Positions 1 to 7,133 of a DNA stretch of 19,870 nucleotides are shown here, one piece after another. Below the pieces are notes generated by a model, which was not told the origin of the DNA, did no database searches, and was given only the letters and a program-made list of their open reading frames with translations. Within the stretch, counting starts at the first letter, position 1. Each line of letters opens with the position of its first letter. This stretch comes from Gammaproteobacteria bacterium. Lineage in GTDB: Bacteria > Pseudomonadota > Gammaproteobacteria > UBA9214. The DNA lies in the NCBI GenBank assembly GCA_003454335.1, contig DMKK01000038.1, positions 1,924 through 21,793 of the forward strand, read 5' to 3'. The translations under genes and the position numbers were made by a program.

Positions 1-50
1 TGTAGGAGCGGCGTCCCCGGCGCGATTCGCGGCTGCAAGCCGCTCCTACA
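1..50. repeat. REP-like palindrome (GTAGGAGCGGC type)
   Basis: A 12-bp perfect inverted repeat, TGTAGGAGCGGC at 1-12 against GCCGCTCCTACA at 39-50, encloses a GC-rich centre that contains the smaller palindrome GCGCGATTCGCG-like core at 20-31. Extragenic palindromes of this sequence type are common in gammaproteobacterial genomes such as Pseudomonas and relatives (general knowledge). The right arm contains the TAG stop codon of the minus-strand FGGY kinase gene, so the hairpin forms right at the end of that message and may protect or terminate it. There is no T-tract, so simple intrinsic termination is not supported. The element starts at the window edge and may extend further left. Confidence 0.75.
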
Positions 51-1455
51 GTTGTTTTAGATGCTCAATAAACTGCGTGTAACGCCCGGCTAAAGGGGCG
101 TCCCTTTCCGGGTTGAACAGATTGCCGTTATCCATGTTTTCCCAGCCTTCCGGGCAACCGGCTGCCTGCCATGCAATGCCGCGGGCCGTGGCCTCGACCT
201 GCACGGGTCGTTCCACCTCGAGGCCTGACAGGTTGGCGAGTCGCTGGCAAAGGCCATCAAGATTAGACAGGCCGCCGCTGATTCTGATCCTGTCGATTGC
301 GGGATTCAGTGTGGTCATTAATTCGATATTGGCCTGCACCAGGAACAGGATGCTTTCGATGACCGCCACCATGGCTGCTGCTGTCGTGACCTCGGTATCC
401 AGAAAATGCGCTTCCGGTCCGGCTTGCCACCAGGGTGAACCCAGTCCACCAACGGTGTTCATAAACAGCGTGGGCGCCTGGATCTCCTCCAGCCAGCCGG
501 GCAGTCGGGACTCCAGATCGTTGACATTAAATTTCCCCGCCGCCCATTCCAGCGCGGCGCCAGCACCATTGACCGTGCCCTCTACATAGTAGCTGGCAGC
601 ATCCTTGTCGCTGTGTGAAATACCGGCAAGCAGACCGTCTGGTCGAGCCGTCAGGTCGTCTACCGGCAACAGCACAAAAGCACCGGTTCCGATGTTGACC
701 AGGATGGTATTTCCGGAGGGTTTGCCATGCGCATACAGTGCCGCCGTCTGGTCGCCATTGACGGCCTGCACGGGGATATTGCCCTGCCGGGTCAAACCGT
801 AGTCGGTACAGACCGGTACGCATGTTGGCAGTACCTGTGGGGGGATCCTGAACAAGTCGAGCAGTGCAGCGTCCCAGTTGCGAGATTGCAGATTCCAGAG
901 CAGCGTGCGTGATGCGTTGGCATCATCAACCACATCCTCATGCGAATCCGTCAGATGATGCAACAGGTAACTTGCCAGTGGCCCCATCATCAGTGTGCCG
1001 GCGGCCAGTGCTTCCCTTGTTGCAGGAACATGGTCGAGTAGCCACTGTAATTTACCGGCACCGTAGTGTGGTGACAGGTGCAGGCCGGTGAGTTCACGGA
1101 TCTGTTGGTCGTGATCCATTATGGAGAGCAGCGTGTCCGCAACACGCCGGTCCTGCCAGCTCAGTACCGGACTCAGGGGTTTGCCGGTAATGCGATCCCA
1201 GGCAAGGACACTGGAGCGTTGGGTCGCCATGCCGGCAACCGCTATCCGGTTCCGGTCTACAGCCGGATCGTTCAGAACCGCATCCACGACAGTTTGCATG
1301 GACTGCCTGATTTCATCAGGCGATTGTTCAATTTCACGCCGGTTGCATCGGTTAAGCGAAACCGGCTGCCGCGCAATGCTGACTACCCTGCCCCCGGCAT
1401 CGAAGATGAGTGCGCGCGTTGAGTGTGTGCCCTGATCGATCGCAAGTGTCAGCAT
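46..1455 (-). CDS. FGGY-family carbohydrate kinase, glycerol kinase-like
   Basis: This 469-aa cytosolic kinase should transfer the ATP gamma-phosphate to a hydroxyl of a sugar or polyol. The fold is clear: N-terminal phosphate loop IDQGTHSTRA (residues 6-15), DANASRT (178-184), the catalytic-base motif NGDQTAAL with D235, NIGTGAF (254-260) and a C-terminal ISGGLS. It resembles GlpK most (about 500 aa) but is shorter. Two glycerol-contacting positions differ: the GlpK QRET motif reads QRSS here, so Glu84 becomes S81, and Tyr135 aligns with H130. D235 and F260 are kept. Glycerol may therefore not be the substrate. The start at 1455 (MLTLAIDQG) is preferred because the motif begins at once; an upstream in-frame ATG at 1500 would overlap the phosphodiesterase gene by 20 bases. 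It is the last gene of the minus-strand cluster, and its stop lies in a REP-like repeat. Confidence 0.88.
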   Translation of the reverse strand: MLTLAIDQGTHSTRALIFDAGGRVVSIARQPVSLNRCNRREIEQSPDEIRQSMQTVVDAVLNDPAVDRNRIAVAGMATQRSSVLAWDRITGKPLSPVLSWQDRRVADTLLSIMDHDQQIRELTGLHLSPHYGAGKLQWLLDHVPATREALAAGTLMMGPLASYLLHHLTDSHEDVVDDANASRTLLWNLQSRNWDAALLDLFRIPPQVLPTCVPVCTDYGLTRQGNIPVQAVNGDQTAALYAHGKPSGNTILVNIGTGAFVLLPVDDLTARPDGLLAGISHSDKDAASYYVEGTVNGAGAALEWAAGKFNVNDLESRLPGWLEEIQAPTLFMNTVGGLGSPWWQAGPEAHFLDTEVTTAAAMVAVIESILFLVQANIELMTTLNPAIDRIRISGGLSNLDGLCQRLANLSGLEVERPVQVEATARGIAWQAAGCPEGWENMDNGNLFNPERDAPLAGRYTQFIEHLKQL

Positions 1456-1480
1456 GACTATATTGGTTGTAAATAACCGG

Positions 1481-2227
1481 TCACGTGCGGGATGCTCCAT
1501 TCCGGGCAGCGGACATTAATTGTCTGATTGCGTTGGTTTCAATCAGGTGGCTACCCCGCTGCAGGTACGCGTTGGCCTCGGCGGCGTTATTGATTGTATA
1601 GATGGCCCACTGCCAGGGTCCCTGCCACAGGGAGGCAGGTGCGGCCGGCAGGCGCTTGCGATTGCAGAACAGGTAATCCGGTCCCAGATCGACGGCCCTG
1701 GCCCGGTTGTCCGCTGACCATTCAGGCAGTACCCAGCCGACCGGTATCCGGTAGTGTTTGCGTGCATAAACCAGCGCATCGTAGTCAAATGAGATCAGTA
1801 TGCATTGTGGTGCAGCGGGTTTGATGGCGTTCATCACGGTGTCGACGACATGGTCCTTGCCATGAGCAATAATGCTGGCACGCTTGATTTCAACAAATGC
1901 CCTTGCCCGGGGCCATTGTTGCAGTAGTTCGACAAATTGGTCCAGCCGGGCAATCCGGAAATCCTGGTAGCTGTCTCCGAAGCTCTCCCGGTAACCGGCC
2001 GGGATGGTCCTGACGGTCTCGTATTCCGTTTCAGTGATGACAATGTCCTGACCGGTAACCCTGAGCAATGAGGTGTCATGGCTGAGTACCGGGACACCGT
2101 CTACCGTGAGTTGTACGTCGGTTTCGATATAACAGGCACCGGCTGATAACACGGCTTCAAATCCGGCCAGGGAGTTTTCCGGCCAGCTATCCGGTTCACC
2201 GCGGTGGCCGATCAGTACGTCTTTCAT
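1481..2227 (-). CDS. Glycerophosphodiester phosphodiesterase, cytosolic UgpQ-type
   Basis: The 248-aa enzyme belongs to the GDPD TIM-barrel family, which hydrolyses deacylated phospholipids to sn-glycerol 3-phosphate and an alcohol. The signature is complete: GHRGEPDSWPENSLAGF at the N terminus (H8, R9, E17), the metal-binding pair in IETDVQL (E35, D37), the second catalytic His in LSHD (H50), and FVEIKR in the middle of the barrel. Length matches UgpQ (about 247 aa), and no signal peptide is present, so it should act in the cytoplasm. The start at 2227 gives a 4-bp ATGA overlap with the upstream hydrolase gene, a sign of coupled translation, and beats the ATG four codons earlier. With an FGGY kinase next to it, the pair could salvage a glycerol-containing head group (inference). 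Confidence 0.93.
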   Translation of the reverse strand: MKDVLIGHRGEPDSWPENSLAGFEAVLSAGACYIETDVQLTVDGVPVLSHDTSLLRVTGQDIVITETEYETVRTIPAGYRESFGDSYQDFRIARLDQFVELLQQWPRARAFVEIKRASIIAHGKDHVVDTVMNAIKPAAPQCILISFDYDALVYARKHYRIPVGWVLPEWSADNRARAVDLGPDYLFCNRKRLPAAPASLWQGPWQWAIYTINNAAEANAYLQRGSHLIETNAIRQLMSAARNGASRT

Positions 2228-3144
2228 GCTGCGTCCCACCAGTCTGCGATGGTCTGTGCAACAACCGGGTTGATGAGGTAGCCGTAGGACTTGTGAACAT
2301 TCAAACCCCTTTCATCCCGGTAGTGATTGAAAATACCGGATCGCTGGTCAGAGATACTTTCGATGCAGTTTTGTTTCACCATTTCCTCGAAATCATTAGC
2401 CAGCGAGGGGTCGAGTGCCACCAGGTCGCCGCGTGATGAGATGTTCACCCAGGTCCTGATGTTGCCTGGATAGTTCGGAGCCTGTTTGTCACGTAAGCCG
2501 AGCAGTCGCCTCTGTACATAGTTTATGCCCAGCGGGCTGCCGATAGTGAGCAGACAGTCGACACAGTGATCGATATTTTCAAGGTGATGAAGTTCCCATA
2601 ATGAATCGTAGGCAATGATGGACCCCATGCTGTGACCAATTAATAATACCTTGTCGTCCTTGCCGGCGGCTTTCCTGAGTGGCTGTTTCTGAAGGTCTCG
2701 GATTCTGCGGGCAATATCCCCGTGGTTTTTGAAATAAAGCTCGGTATCCCGGATGGATAATCTTATCCGCTCATCAGATATCAGCGGGATGAGCCATGGC
2801 AGCAGGTCACCAAGCTGATAAATAGTGCGTATGAGCCGGTATTTCACCGTGCGGACGGCCTCGATATCACTATCTGGAAACGTGTCCTGACTCAGCAGCC
2901 GGTTAACCCATGGGATGACCTGGTTAATATCCAGTTCCGTGTCGTAGAAATGCTGGTTCCACGCAACCAGCGAAAAACAGTCCGCAGTTTCGATTTCCCG
3001 GGCAATGTCAGGATTTATAGTTGTTACTCCATGCAGCAGGCAGCGTAGCAATTGTTCCCTGTGCTGGTCTGCCGGTGGCTTGGGGTTCTTGCCGGGTACA
3101 TAGATGATCTTTTTCAAGGCAGGTCGTAACTTAGTGGCATTCAA
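2224..3144 (-). CDS. Uncharacterised alpha/beta hydrolase (serine esterase/lipase-like)
   Basis: The protein of up to 306 aa has an alpha/beta-hydrolase core with the nucleophile elbow LLIGHSMGS (Ser172), a plausible acid D240 in SSRGDLVALDP, and a plausible catalytic H284 in NVHKSYGYL. The spacing fits a Ser-Asp-His triad. No signal peptide or membrane segment is seen, so it is probably cytosolic. The substrate is unknown; the phosphodiesterase joined to it by a 4-bp overlap suggests a lipid or ester precursor (inference). The start is uncertain. An in-frame stop directly precedes TTG at 3142-3144, no in-frame ATG exists near the N terminus, and a second TTG at 3117 would give a natural-looking MKKIIYVPGKNPKPP. 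Neither TTG has a clear Shine-Dalgarno sequence, so translation may depend on the upstream gene, which ends 19 bases away. Confidence 0.8.
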   Translation of the reverse strand: MNATKLRPALKKIIYVPGKNPKPPADQHREQLLRCLLHGVTTINPDIAREIETADCFSLVAWNQHFYDTELDINQVIPWVNRLLSQDTFPDSDIEAVRTVKYRLIRTIYQLGDLLPWLIPLISDERIRLSIRDTELYFKNHGDIARRIRDLQKQPLRKAAGKDDKVLLIGHSMGSIIAYDSLWELHHLENIDHCVDCLLTIGSPLGINYVQRRLLGLRDKQAPNYPGNIRTWVNISSRGDLVALDPSLANDFEEMVKQNCIESISDQRSGIFNHYRDERGLNVHKSYGYLINPVVAQTIADWWDAA

Positions 3145-3163
3145 TTAGAGGTTTCTTGATGCT

Positions 3164-4552
3164 TCAAAATGAGACCAGTTGTTCGCAGGTAGGTTCAGCG
3201 CAGCAGTACCAGTTTTCAGACAGCCGTGGAATGGGCTTGCCGGTATGTTCCAGATCGAGTGCCGGTGCAGGCAGGTTCGCGATTTGGTGTGACATCGTCC
3301 AGATGCTCTTGAAAATTTCTGCGCGTGAAAGACCACCTGCCTCTGCCTGCATTACCCAGGCCTGTATGTCCTGCTGCAGTTTGTCCACTCGTGGGTCGGG
3401 ATTGGCCCAGGGGTGTCCCAGGATGCTGGCATCAAACTCGCCAATCATGCCGTCCAGATTGTCGATGTCGAGAATGCAGGAACCTGCCGGTATCAGCAGA
3501 CGAATGGATAGCTGGACCGGTGCAACCGACTCGATCAGCTGCAGTTCGACGATGTGACGCAGCAGTTCCAGGTAGATCTCCAGTGTTGTCCAGGGTGTGA
3601 AGGCAACAAAGGTCGGGGTCAGATCAATATTTATCTTATGCAGAAATGCAAGGGCTTTTATGAAGTCTGCGCGGGTGTGCCCTTTTTCAAGATAACCGAG
3701 AATGTCATCATCAACGGCCTCTACAGCCGACAGGATAAACAGGCAACCGGTTTCCTTGAGAACCTGCATCTCTTCCGGGTACTTGACGATGTGTTCAATC
3801 TTTATCGTCACGTCATAGCTGAGTGCCGGGAATTCCCGGTGCAGGGCGCGGACAATTTTGAGTGCATGACCGGGGCCGTTAAAGAAGTCCGGATCGCCAA
3901 ATGAAATATGCTGCGCACCTTCCTTGACCTGGTTCCTGATGTCATTCAGGACGATATCTGCCGGGATGACATAGAACTTGCCGTTGTACACGGGTACCAC
4001 GGGACAATGCGTGCAGTGATACTTGCAGCCACGGGTCGTCTCTGCAAAACCGACCGTCTGGGTGCTGCCGTCCGTATTTATCAGGTTGGCATACTTTGAC
4101 AGGGCAGGTAGTTTGCTGCGATCAGGCGCAATAAATTCAATTTTCTCCAGGCATGTTTCGGGTTCGGTCTGCGTATCCCCCGCGCCTGTCTGGATGCGTT
4201 TTGCCATTGAGAGCAGGCCGTTCTCGAATTCACCCCCCAGAATGGTTTGCACATCCAGGGAGCGGAACAGGTCTGCATTCATGGGCGCGTACAGGCCATA
4301 CACACACAGGCTGGCTTCCGGTGCGAGTTCCTTTATTTTCGGGAGCGCCTCGATGGCAATGCGGGTTGCCGTGTGCATGGCAATATAGATGGCAACGATA
4401 TCGGTGTCAGTGCCCAGGCAGGTATCGAGTTTCTGTATGGACAGGTCGCAACAGTTTACCGTGAACCCTGCCTTTTGCAGCAAGGCAGCCGGCTCGGCAA
4501 GTCCAAAGGGTTGGCGCCCGAGTTCATAGGGATTGATAAGTGTAATATTCAT
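3164..4552 (-). CDS. CUAEP/CCAEP-tail radical SAM protein (Cys form), B12-binding type
   Basis: The 462-aa protein has an N-terminal Rossmann-like region typical of B12-binding radical SAM enzymes (about residues 1-120, MNITLINPYELG start) but lacks an obvious DxHxxG cobalt-ligand motif. The radical SAM core follows, with the cluster motif CKYHCTHC (C176, C180, C183; CxxxCxxC), which binds a 4Fe-4S cluster and SAM. The glycine-type SAM motif is probably FGDPDF (218-223). The C terminus reads WYCCAEPTCEQ, with C450 and C451 encoded by TGC TGC at 3200-3205. From memory, this matches a radical SAM family named for a CUAEP or CCAEP tail in which the second position is selenocysteine or cysteine; this is the cysteine form. 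The reaction is unknown. It is the first gene of the minus-strand cluster, 19 bases ahead of the hydrolase. No Shine-Dalgarno sequence is visible before the ATG. Confidence 0.87.
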   Translation of the reverse strand: MNITLINPYELGRQPFGLAEPAALLQKAGFTVNCCDLSIQKLDTCLGTDTDIVAIYIAMHTATRIAIEALPKIKELAPEASLCVYGLYAPMNADLFRSLDVQTILGGEFENGLLSMAKRIQTGAGDTQTEPETCLEKIEFIAPDRSKLPALSKYANLINTDGSTQTVGFAETTRGCKYHCTHCPVVPVYNGKFYVIPADIVLNDIRNQVKEGAQHISFGDPDFFNGPGHALKIVRALHREFPALSYDVTIKIEHIVKYPEEMQVLKETGCLFILSAVEAVDDDILGYLEKGHTRADFIKALAFLHKINIDLTPTFVAFTPWTTLEIYLELLRHIVELQLIESVAPVQLSIRLLIPAGSCILDIDNLDGMIGEFDASILGHPWANPDPRVDKLQQDIQAWVMQAEAGGLSRAEIFKSIWTMSHQIANLPAPALDLEHTGKPIPRLSENWYCCAEPTCEQLVSF

Positions 4553-4765
4553 GTATATAACAGTATATTATGGTGTTTATATAGAAACAGGATTATTTGT
4601 TATGTTGTATCTGGCAAGGACGCAAGTAGCAAACGGTATTTTAACGTGATCAGGACAGAATACAGTAAGCTACCGCTGTTTGTTCTTTCCTTGCTTAGCT
4701 GACTGTCCGGCGCATAGAATGCGCACGCATTGATAACCGCATTGCACGGACTAAAAGGATTTCAT
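4553..4765. promoter_or_regulatory. Divergent promoter region, AT-rich on the radical SAM side
   Basis: This 213-bp gap separates the leftward radical SAM cluster from the rightward membrane-protein/rnd pair, so it must hold promoters in both directions. The first 60 bases next to the radical SAM start are strongly AT-rich. On the minus strand they contain TAATAT about 15 bases ahead of the ATG, which would give a nearly leaderless message if used. No convincing -35 partner was found. On the other side, AAAGGA sits eight bases before the ATG at 4766 as a good Shine-Dalgarno sequence. Individual promoter boxes are not assigned. Confidence 0.4.
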
Positions 4766-5194
4766 ATGGCTGCTTACAAAGGTTTGACCCTGTCTGGATT
4801 TTTTCTGCGCCTGCTGGTGGCGGCCGTACTGGTCTTTTCGACCTATAATCCTTCAGAGTATTCCTATTACCATTGGCTCAGTAAGAATATTTCCAGTCCG
4901 ACACCGTGGATAGCGCTGGTCGGTATCCTGCTGTTGATCGGCTGGACCATCTTTCTGCGTGCCACCGCGCGTTCACTGGGTGTGTTCGGCCTGATGCTTG
5001 CCGCTGCTTTTATTGGGGTGCTGCTGTGGATGATGATTGACTGGGGCTGGTTTCATGCCGATAGCCTCAAGGCCGTGACCTATATTATTCTGGGTGTCCT
5101 CTGCTGGATCCTTGCTATCGGTGTCTCATGGTCACACATCCGGCGGCGTATCACGGGCCAGGTTGATGTCGATGAAGTCGACGGGGATCTTTGA
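4766..5194 (+). CDS. Four-helix integral membrane protein, probably DUF6524
   Basis: This 142-aa protein is almost entirely membrane-embedded. Four hydrophobic segments are visible at roughly residues 10-25, 45-62, 70-90 and 101-120, ending in a charged cytoplasmic tail (RRRITGQVDVDEVDGDL). The N-terminal block FFLRLLVAAVLVFSTYNPSE followed by YSYYHW resembles proteins that I recall as the DUF6524 family, for which no function is known. The start at 4766 is chosen because AAAGGA lies eight bases upstream and the hydrophobic profile starts there; the in-frame ATG at 4730 lacks this. It is followed after 13 bases by rnd, so the two are probably co-transcribed. Nothing in the sequence points to a particular role. 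Confidence 0.8.
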   Translation: MAAYKGLTLSGFFLRLLVAAVLVFSTYNPSEYSYYHWLSKNISSPTPWIALVGILLLIGWTIFLRATARSLGVFGLMLAAAFIGVLLWMMIDWGWFHADSLKAVTYIILGVLCWILAIGVSWSHIRRRITGQVDVDEVDGDL

Positions 5195-5207
5195 TCGGAC
5201 AACCACG

Positions 5208-6365
5208 ATGACTTCCAATAGCAATATCCAGTACATCGATACGCCATCCAGCCTGGATGCGTTCTGCAAGCAGATCGAAACAGCAGACTGGATTGCGCTG
5301 GATACCGAGTTTCTCAGGGAAAAAACCTACTATCCGAAACTCTGTCTGTTGCAGATTGCAACGCCGGATGCGGTTGCCTGTATCGATCCCATTGCACTCG
5401 ATGACCTGTCCCCGCTGCTTGAAATTATTTTTGATGAAGGTATTACCAAGGTGATGCATTCGGGCAGGCAGGACATGGAGATCTTCTTCAATATCCATGG
5501 CCGACCGCCCTCCCCGGTATTTGATACCCAGATAGCGGCCCTGTTGCTCGGTTACGCCGATCAGATCGGCTATGCCAATCTGGTCAAGGAGATGCTGGGG
5601 ATCGAGCTGGATAAACTGCACACCCGTGCTGACTGGTCGCTGCGTCCCCTGTCGGCGGACCAGTTGCAATATGCCGCCGATGACGTGGTGTATCTGGCAG
5701 ATATTTACCGGAAAATGACGGCACGGCTCACTGAAATGGGACGACTTGCATGGCTGACCGAGGATTTTGAGCGCCTGGCCAGCCCTGCCCTGTACGGCAA
5801 CCCACCTGATCACGCCTGGCTCAAGGTAAAGGGGGGCAACCGTCTGAAGGGTGCCAGCCTGTCGGTGCTGCAGGCACTGGCAAACTGGCGGGAAACCACC
5901 GCACAGCGAAAGGACCGGCCCAAAGGCTGGATCTTGCGTGATGATGCCCTGATCGATATTGCGCGTCACCGGCCATCCTCCATGGAAGCGCTGGGCAAAA
6001 TACGGGGGCTGAGTGAGGGACTGGTCCGGAATTCCGGCAAGGCGCTGGTGGAGCTTGTCAGGGATGCTGCCGACAGGCAGCCGGTCCCCTTCCCTGATAC
6101 CGGCAAGCGGATAAAACCAACAGCCGATCAGAATGCACTGGTCGATGTCATGATGGCGCTTGTTCGAATGAGTGGCGAACAGAATGACCTGAACCCGGCA
6201 GTACTCGCATCACGCAAACAACTGGAGCAGCTGGTGCGCGGGGAAACGGATATCAATGTAATGCAGGGCTGGCGCAAGATATTCGTCGGAGAACAACTGG
6301 CCAGGTTCCTGGATGGCGATCTGAATCTGTCTGTTGCCAACGGCAAGCTGGTTGTCGTCAACTGA
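5208..6365 (+). CDS. rnd: Ribonuclease D
   Basis: This is a 3'-to-5' exoribonuclease of the DEDD family that trims the 3' ends of tRNA precursors and other stable RNAs in the cytoplasm. All catalytic residues are present: Exo I LDTEFLREKTYY (D32, E34), Exo II SGRQDMEIF (D89), and Exo III YAADD (Y155, D159), matching the E. coli D28/E30/D85/Y151/D155 pattern with a shift of four. An HRDC domain follows (about 210-290: LQALANWRETTAQRKDRPKGWILRDDALI split by the usual loop). A further C-terminal helical domain brings the length to 385 aa, close to the E. coli 375. The start at 5208 precedes the conserved domain by about 30 residues; longer in-frame extensions would run into the upstream membrane-protein gene. 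Confidence 0.96.
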   Translation: MTSNSNIQYIDTPSSLDAFCKQIETADWIALDTEFLREKTYYPKLCLLQIATPDAVACIDPIALDDLSPLLEIIFDEGITKVMHSGRQDMEIFFNIHGRPPSPVFDTQIAALLLGYADQIGYANLVKEMLGIELDKLHTRADWSLRPLSADQLQYAADDVVYLADIYRKMTARLTEMGRLAWLTEDFERLASPALYGNPPDHAWLKVKGGNRLKGASLSVLQALANWRETTAQRKDRPKGWILRDDALIDIARHRPSSMEALGKIRGLSEGLVRNSGKALVELVRDAADRQPVPFPDTGKRIKPTADQNALVDVMMALVRMSGEQNDLNPAVLASRKQLEQLVRGETDINVMQGWRKIFVGEQLARFLDGDLNLSVANGKLVVVN

Positions 6366-6620
6366 CCCGGACGCAATGTCCCCGGGAAATTCCTGCCGGG
6401 TGTAGCCCAGTCGCGGTATTCCGGTCCCGGAATAAGCAATCACATCATGGTTAGTGAAAATCAGTTTATTTCGTGAGCTGACAGCTATATTGGACGCAGC
6501 TACGTAAACGTCGTCCATTACAGCCGGACTGCGCGGTTGTTTGACCTGTATCAACGATTAATACAGGTGTTTTGTATAGATTAATACCATTGAATAAACA
6601 TGACGGAGGGAGCGTAGACC
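6366..6620. other. Intergenic region downstream of rnd
   Basis: This is the longest gene-free stretch in the window (255 bp). It contains three things: a perfect 8-bp inverted repeat TATTCCGG/CCGGAATA at 6417-6434 with a 2-nt centre, the hairpin at 6544-6568 listed separately, and the GGAGG Shine-Dalgarno at 6605-6609 of the next gene. The sequence becomes AT-rich after 6440, consistent with a promoter for the 164-aa gene, but no well-matched pair of promoter boxes was found. No small ORF with a good ribosome site is evident. Confidence 0.5.
6544..6568 (+). terminator. Possible hairpin terminator or operator after rnd
   Basis: An 8-bp perfect inverted repeat, ACCTGTAT at 6544-6551 and ATACAGGT at 6561-6568, has a 9-nt loop and is followed by GTTTTG. 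The weak T-run makes it only a passable intrinsic terminator for the membrane protein-rnd transcript. Its position 50 bases ahead of the next gene would equally fit a dimeric-protein operator for that gene. Confidence 0.4.
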
Positions 6621-7115
6621 ATGGTTATGGACAGCACTCTGATCAGTGCACTGCTCGTACTGCTTTTGGGGCTGATTGCATTTGTATTATTCACCTGGTC
6701 AAACACCCGGGGTGCCCGTGAACACACGGAAAACATTTTACAGCAACAGCGTCTGGTAAGAACTTCCCCTGATGCACACCGCTTGTCCCAGGCGATGCAT
6801 TTACTGCGCCCGTCAGTACGCCTGGGTTTTGATTATCTCATCAAGCAAGAGGATGGCAAGCTGCCCTACATCGCTGAATGGGATACTGGTGGATCAATGC
6901 CGACACAGGCGGAACTTGATGATGCACTGAAAAAAGTGGCAGCAATTGACTGCACCGGCTATGCAGCCATGCGTAGATCTGAATACCCAGGCATCGAGGA
7001 GCAACTGGATGCGGCATTCAAGGCCCGCCATGGCGATACTGCCGAGCAGGATGCGCTGGATAACCGAATCCAGCAGACCAAGGAAAAGTATCCCAAATCA
7101 GATGATGCCCTCTGA
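6621..7115 (+). CDS. Unknown membrane-anchored protein, 164 aa
   Basis: I do not recognise the family. The protein starts with a short polar stretch, then one strongly hydrophobic helix (residues 6-26, LISALLVLLLGLIAFVLFTW), then a positively charged segment (NTRGAREH). The rest is a soluble domain of about 135 residues rich in charged helices. This looks like a signal anchor; the charge pattern does not settle which side the domain faces. Within the domain, GFDYLIKQEDGKLPYIAEWD and the Cys in AIDCTGYAAM are the most distinctive parts. The start at 6621 has GGAGG 11 bases upstream; ATG at 6627 is the alternative. It lies alone between rnd and the convergent efflux operon, only 18 bases from the DUF3240 stop, with no strong terminator between them. 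Confidence 0.75.
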   Translation: MVMDSTLISALLVLLLGLIAFVLFTWSNTRGAREHTENILQQQRLVRTSPDAHRLSQAMHLLRPSVRLGFDYLIKQEDGKLPYIAEWDTGGSMPTQAELDDALKKVAAIDCTGYAAMRRSEYPGIEEQLDAAFKARHGDTAEQDALDNRIQQTKEKYPKSDDAL

Positions 7116-7133
7116 GATGACAGACTCCAGGTG

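Noticed and set aside
3164..3260. Possible selenoprotein (in-frame TGA with a SECIS hairpin) at the radical SAM tail
   Set aside because: The key codons are TGC TGC, and the only TGA is the final stop after VSF; no recoding is needed.
5151..5969. A 272-codon open frame on the minus strand across rnd
   Set aside because: It is antisense to the intact catalytic domain of RNase D, has no recognisable motif and is rich in residues expected from reverse reading of a GC-biased gene.
6417..6434. TATTCCGG/CCGGAATA palindrome as rnd terminator
   Set aside because: The loop is too short and no T-run follows; kept only as a note in the intergenic description.
6541..6580. TTGACC at 6541 as a -35 box for the 164-aa gene
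   Set aside because: No acceptable -10 lies 16-18 bases downstream; TATAGA at 6575 is too far away.
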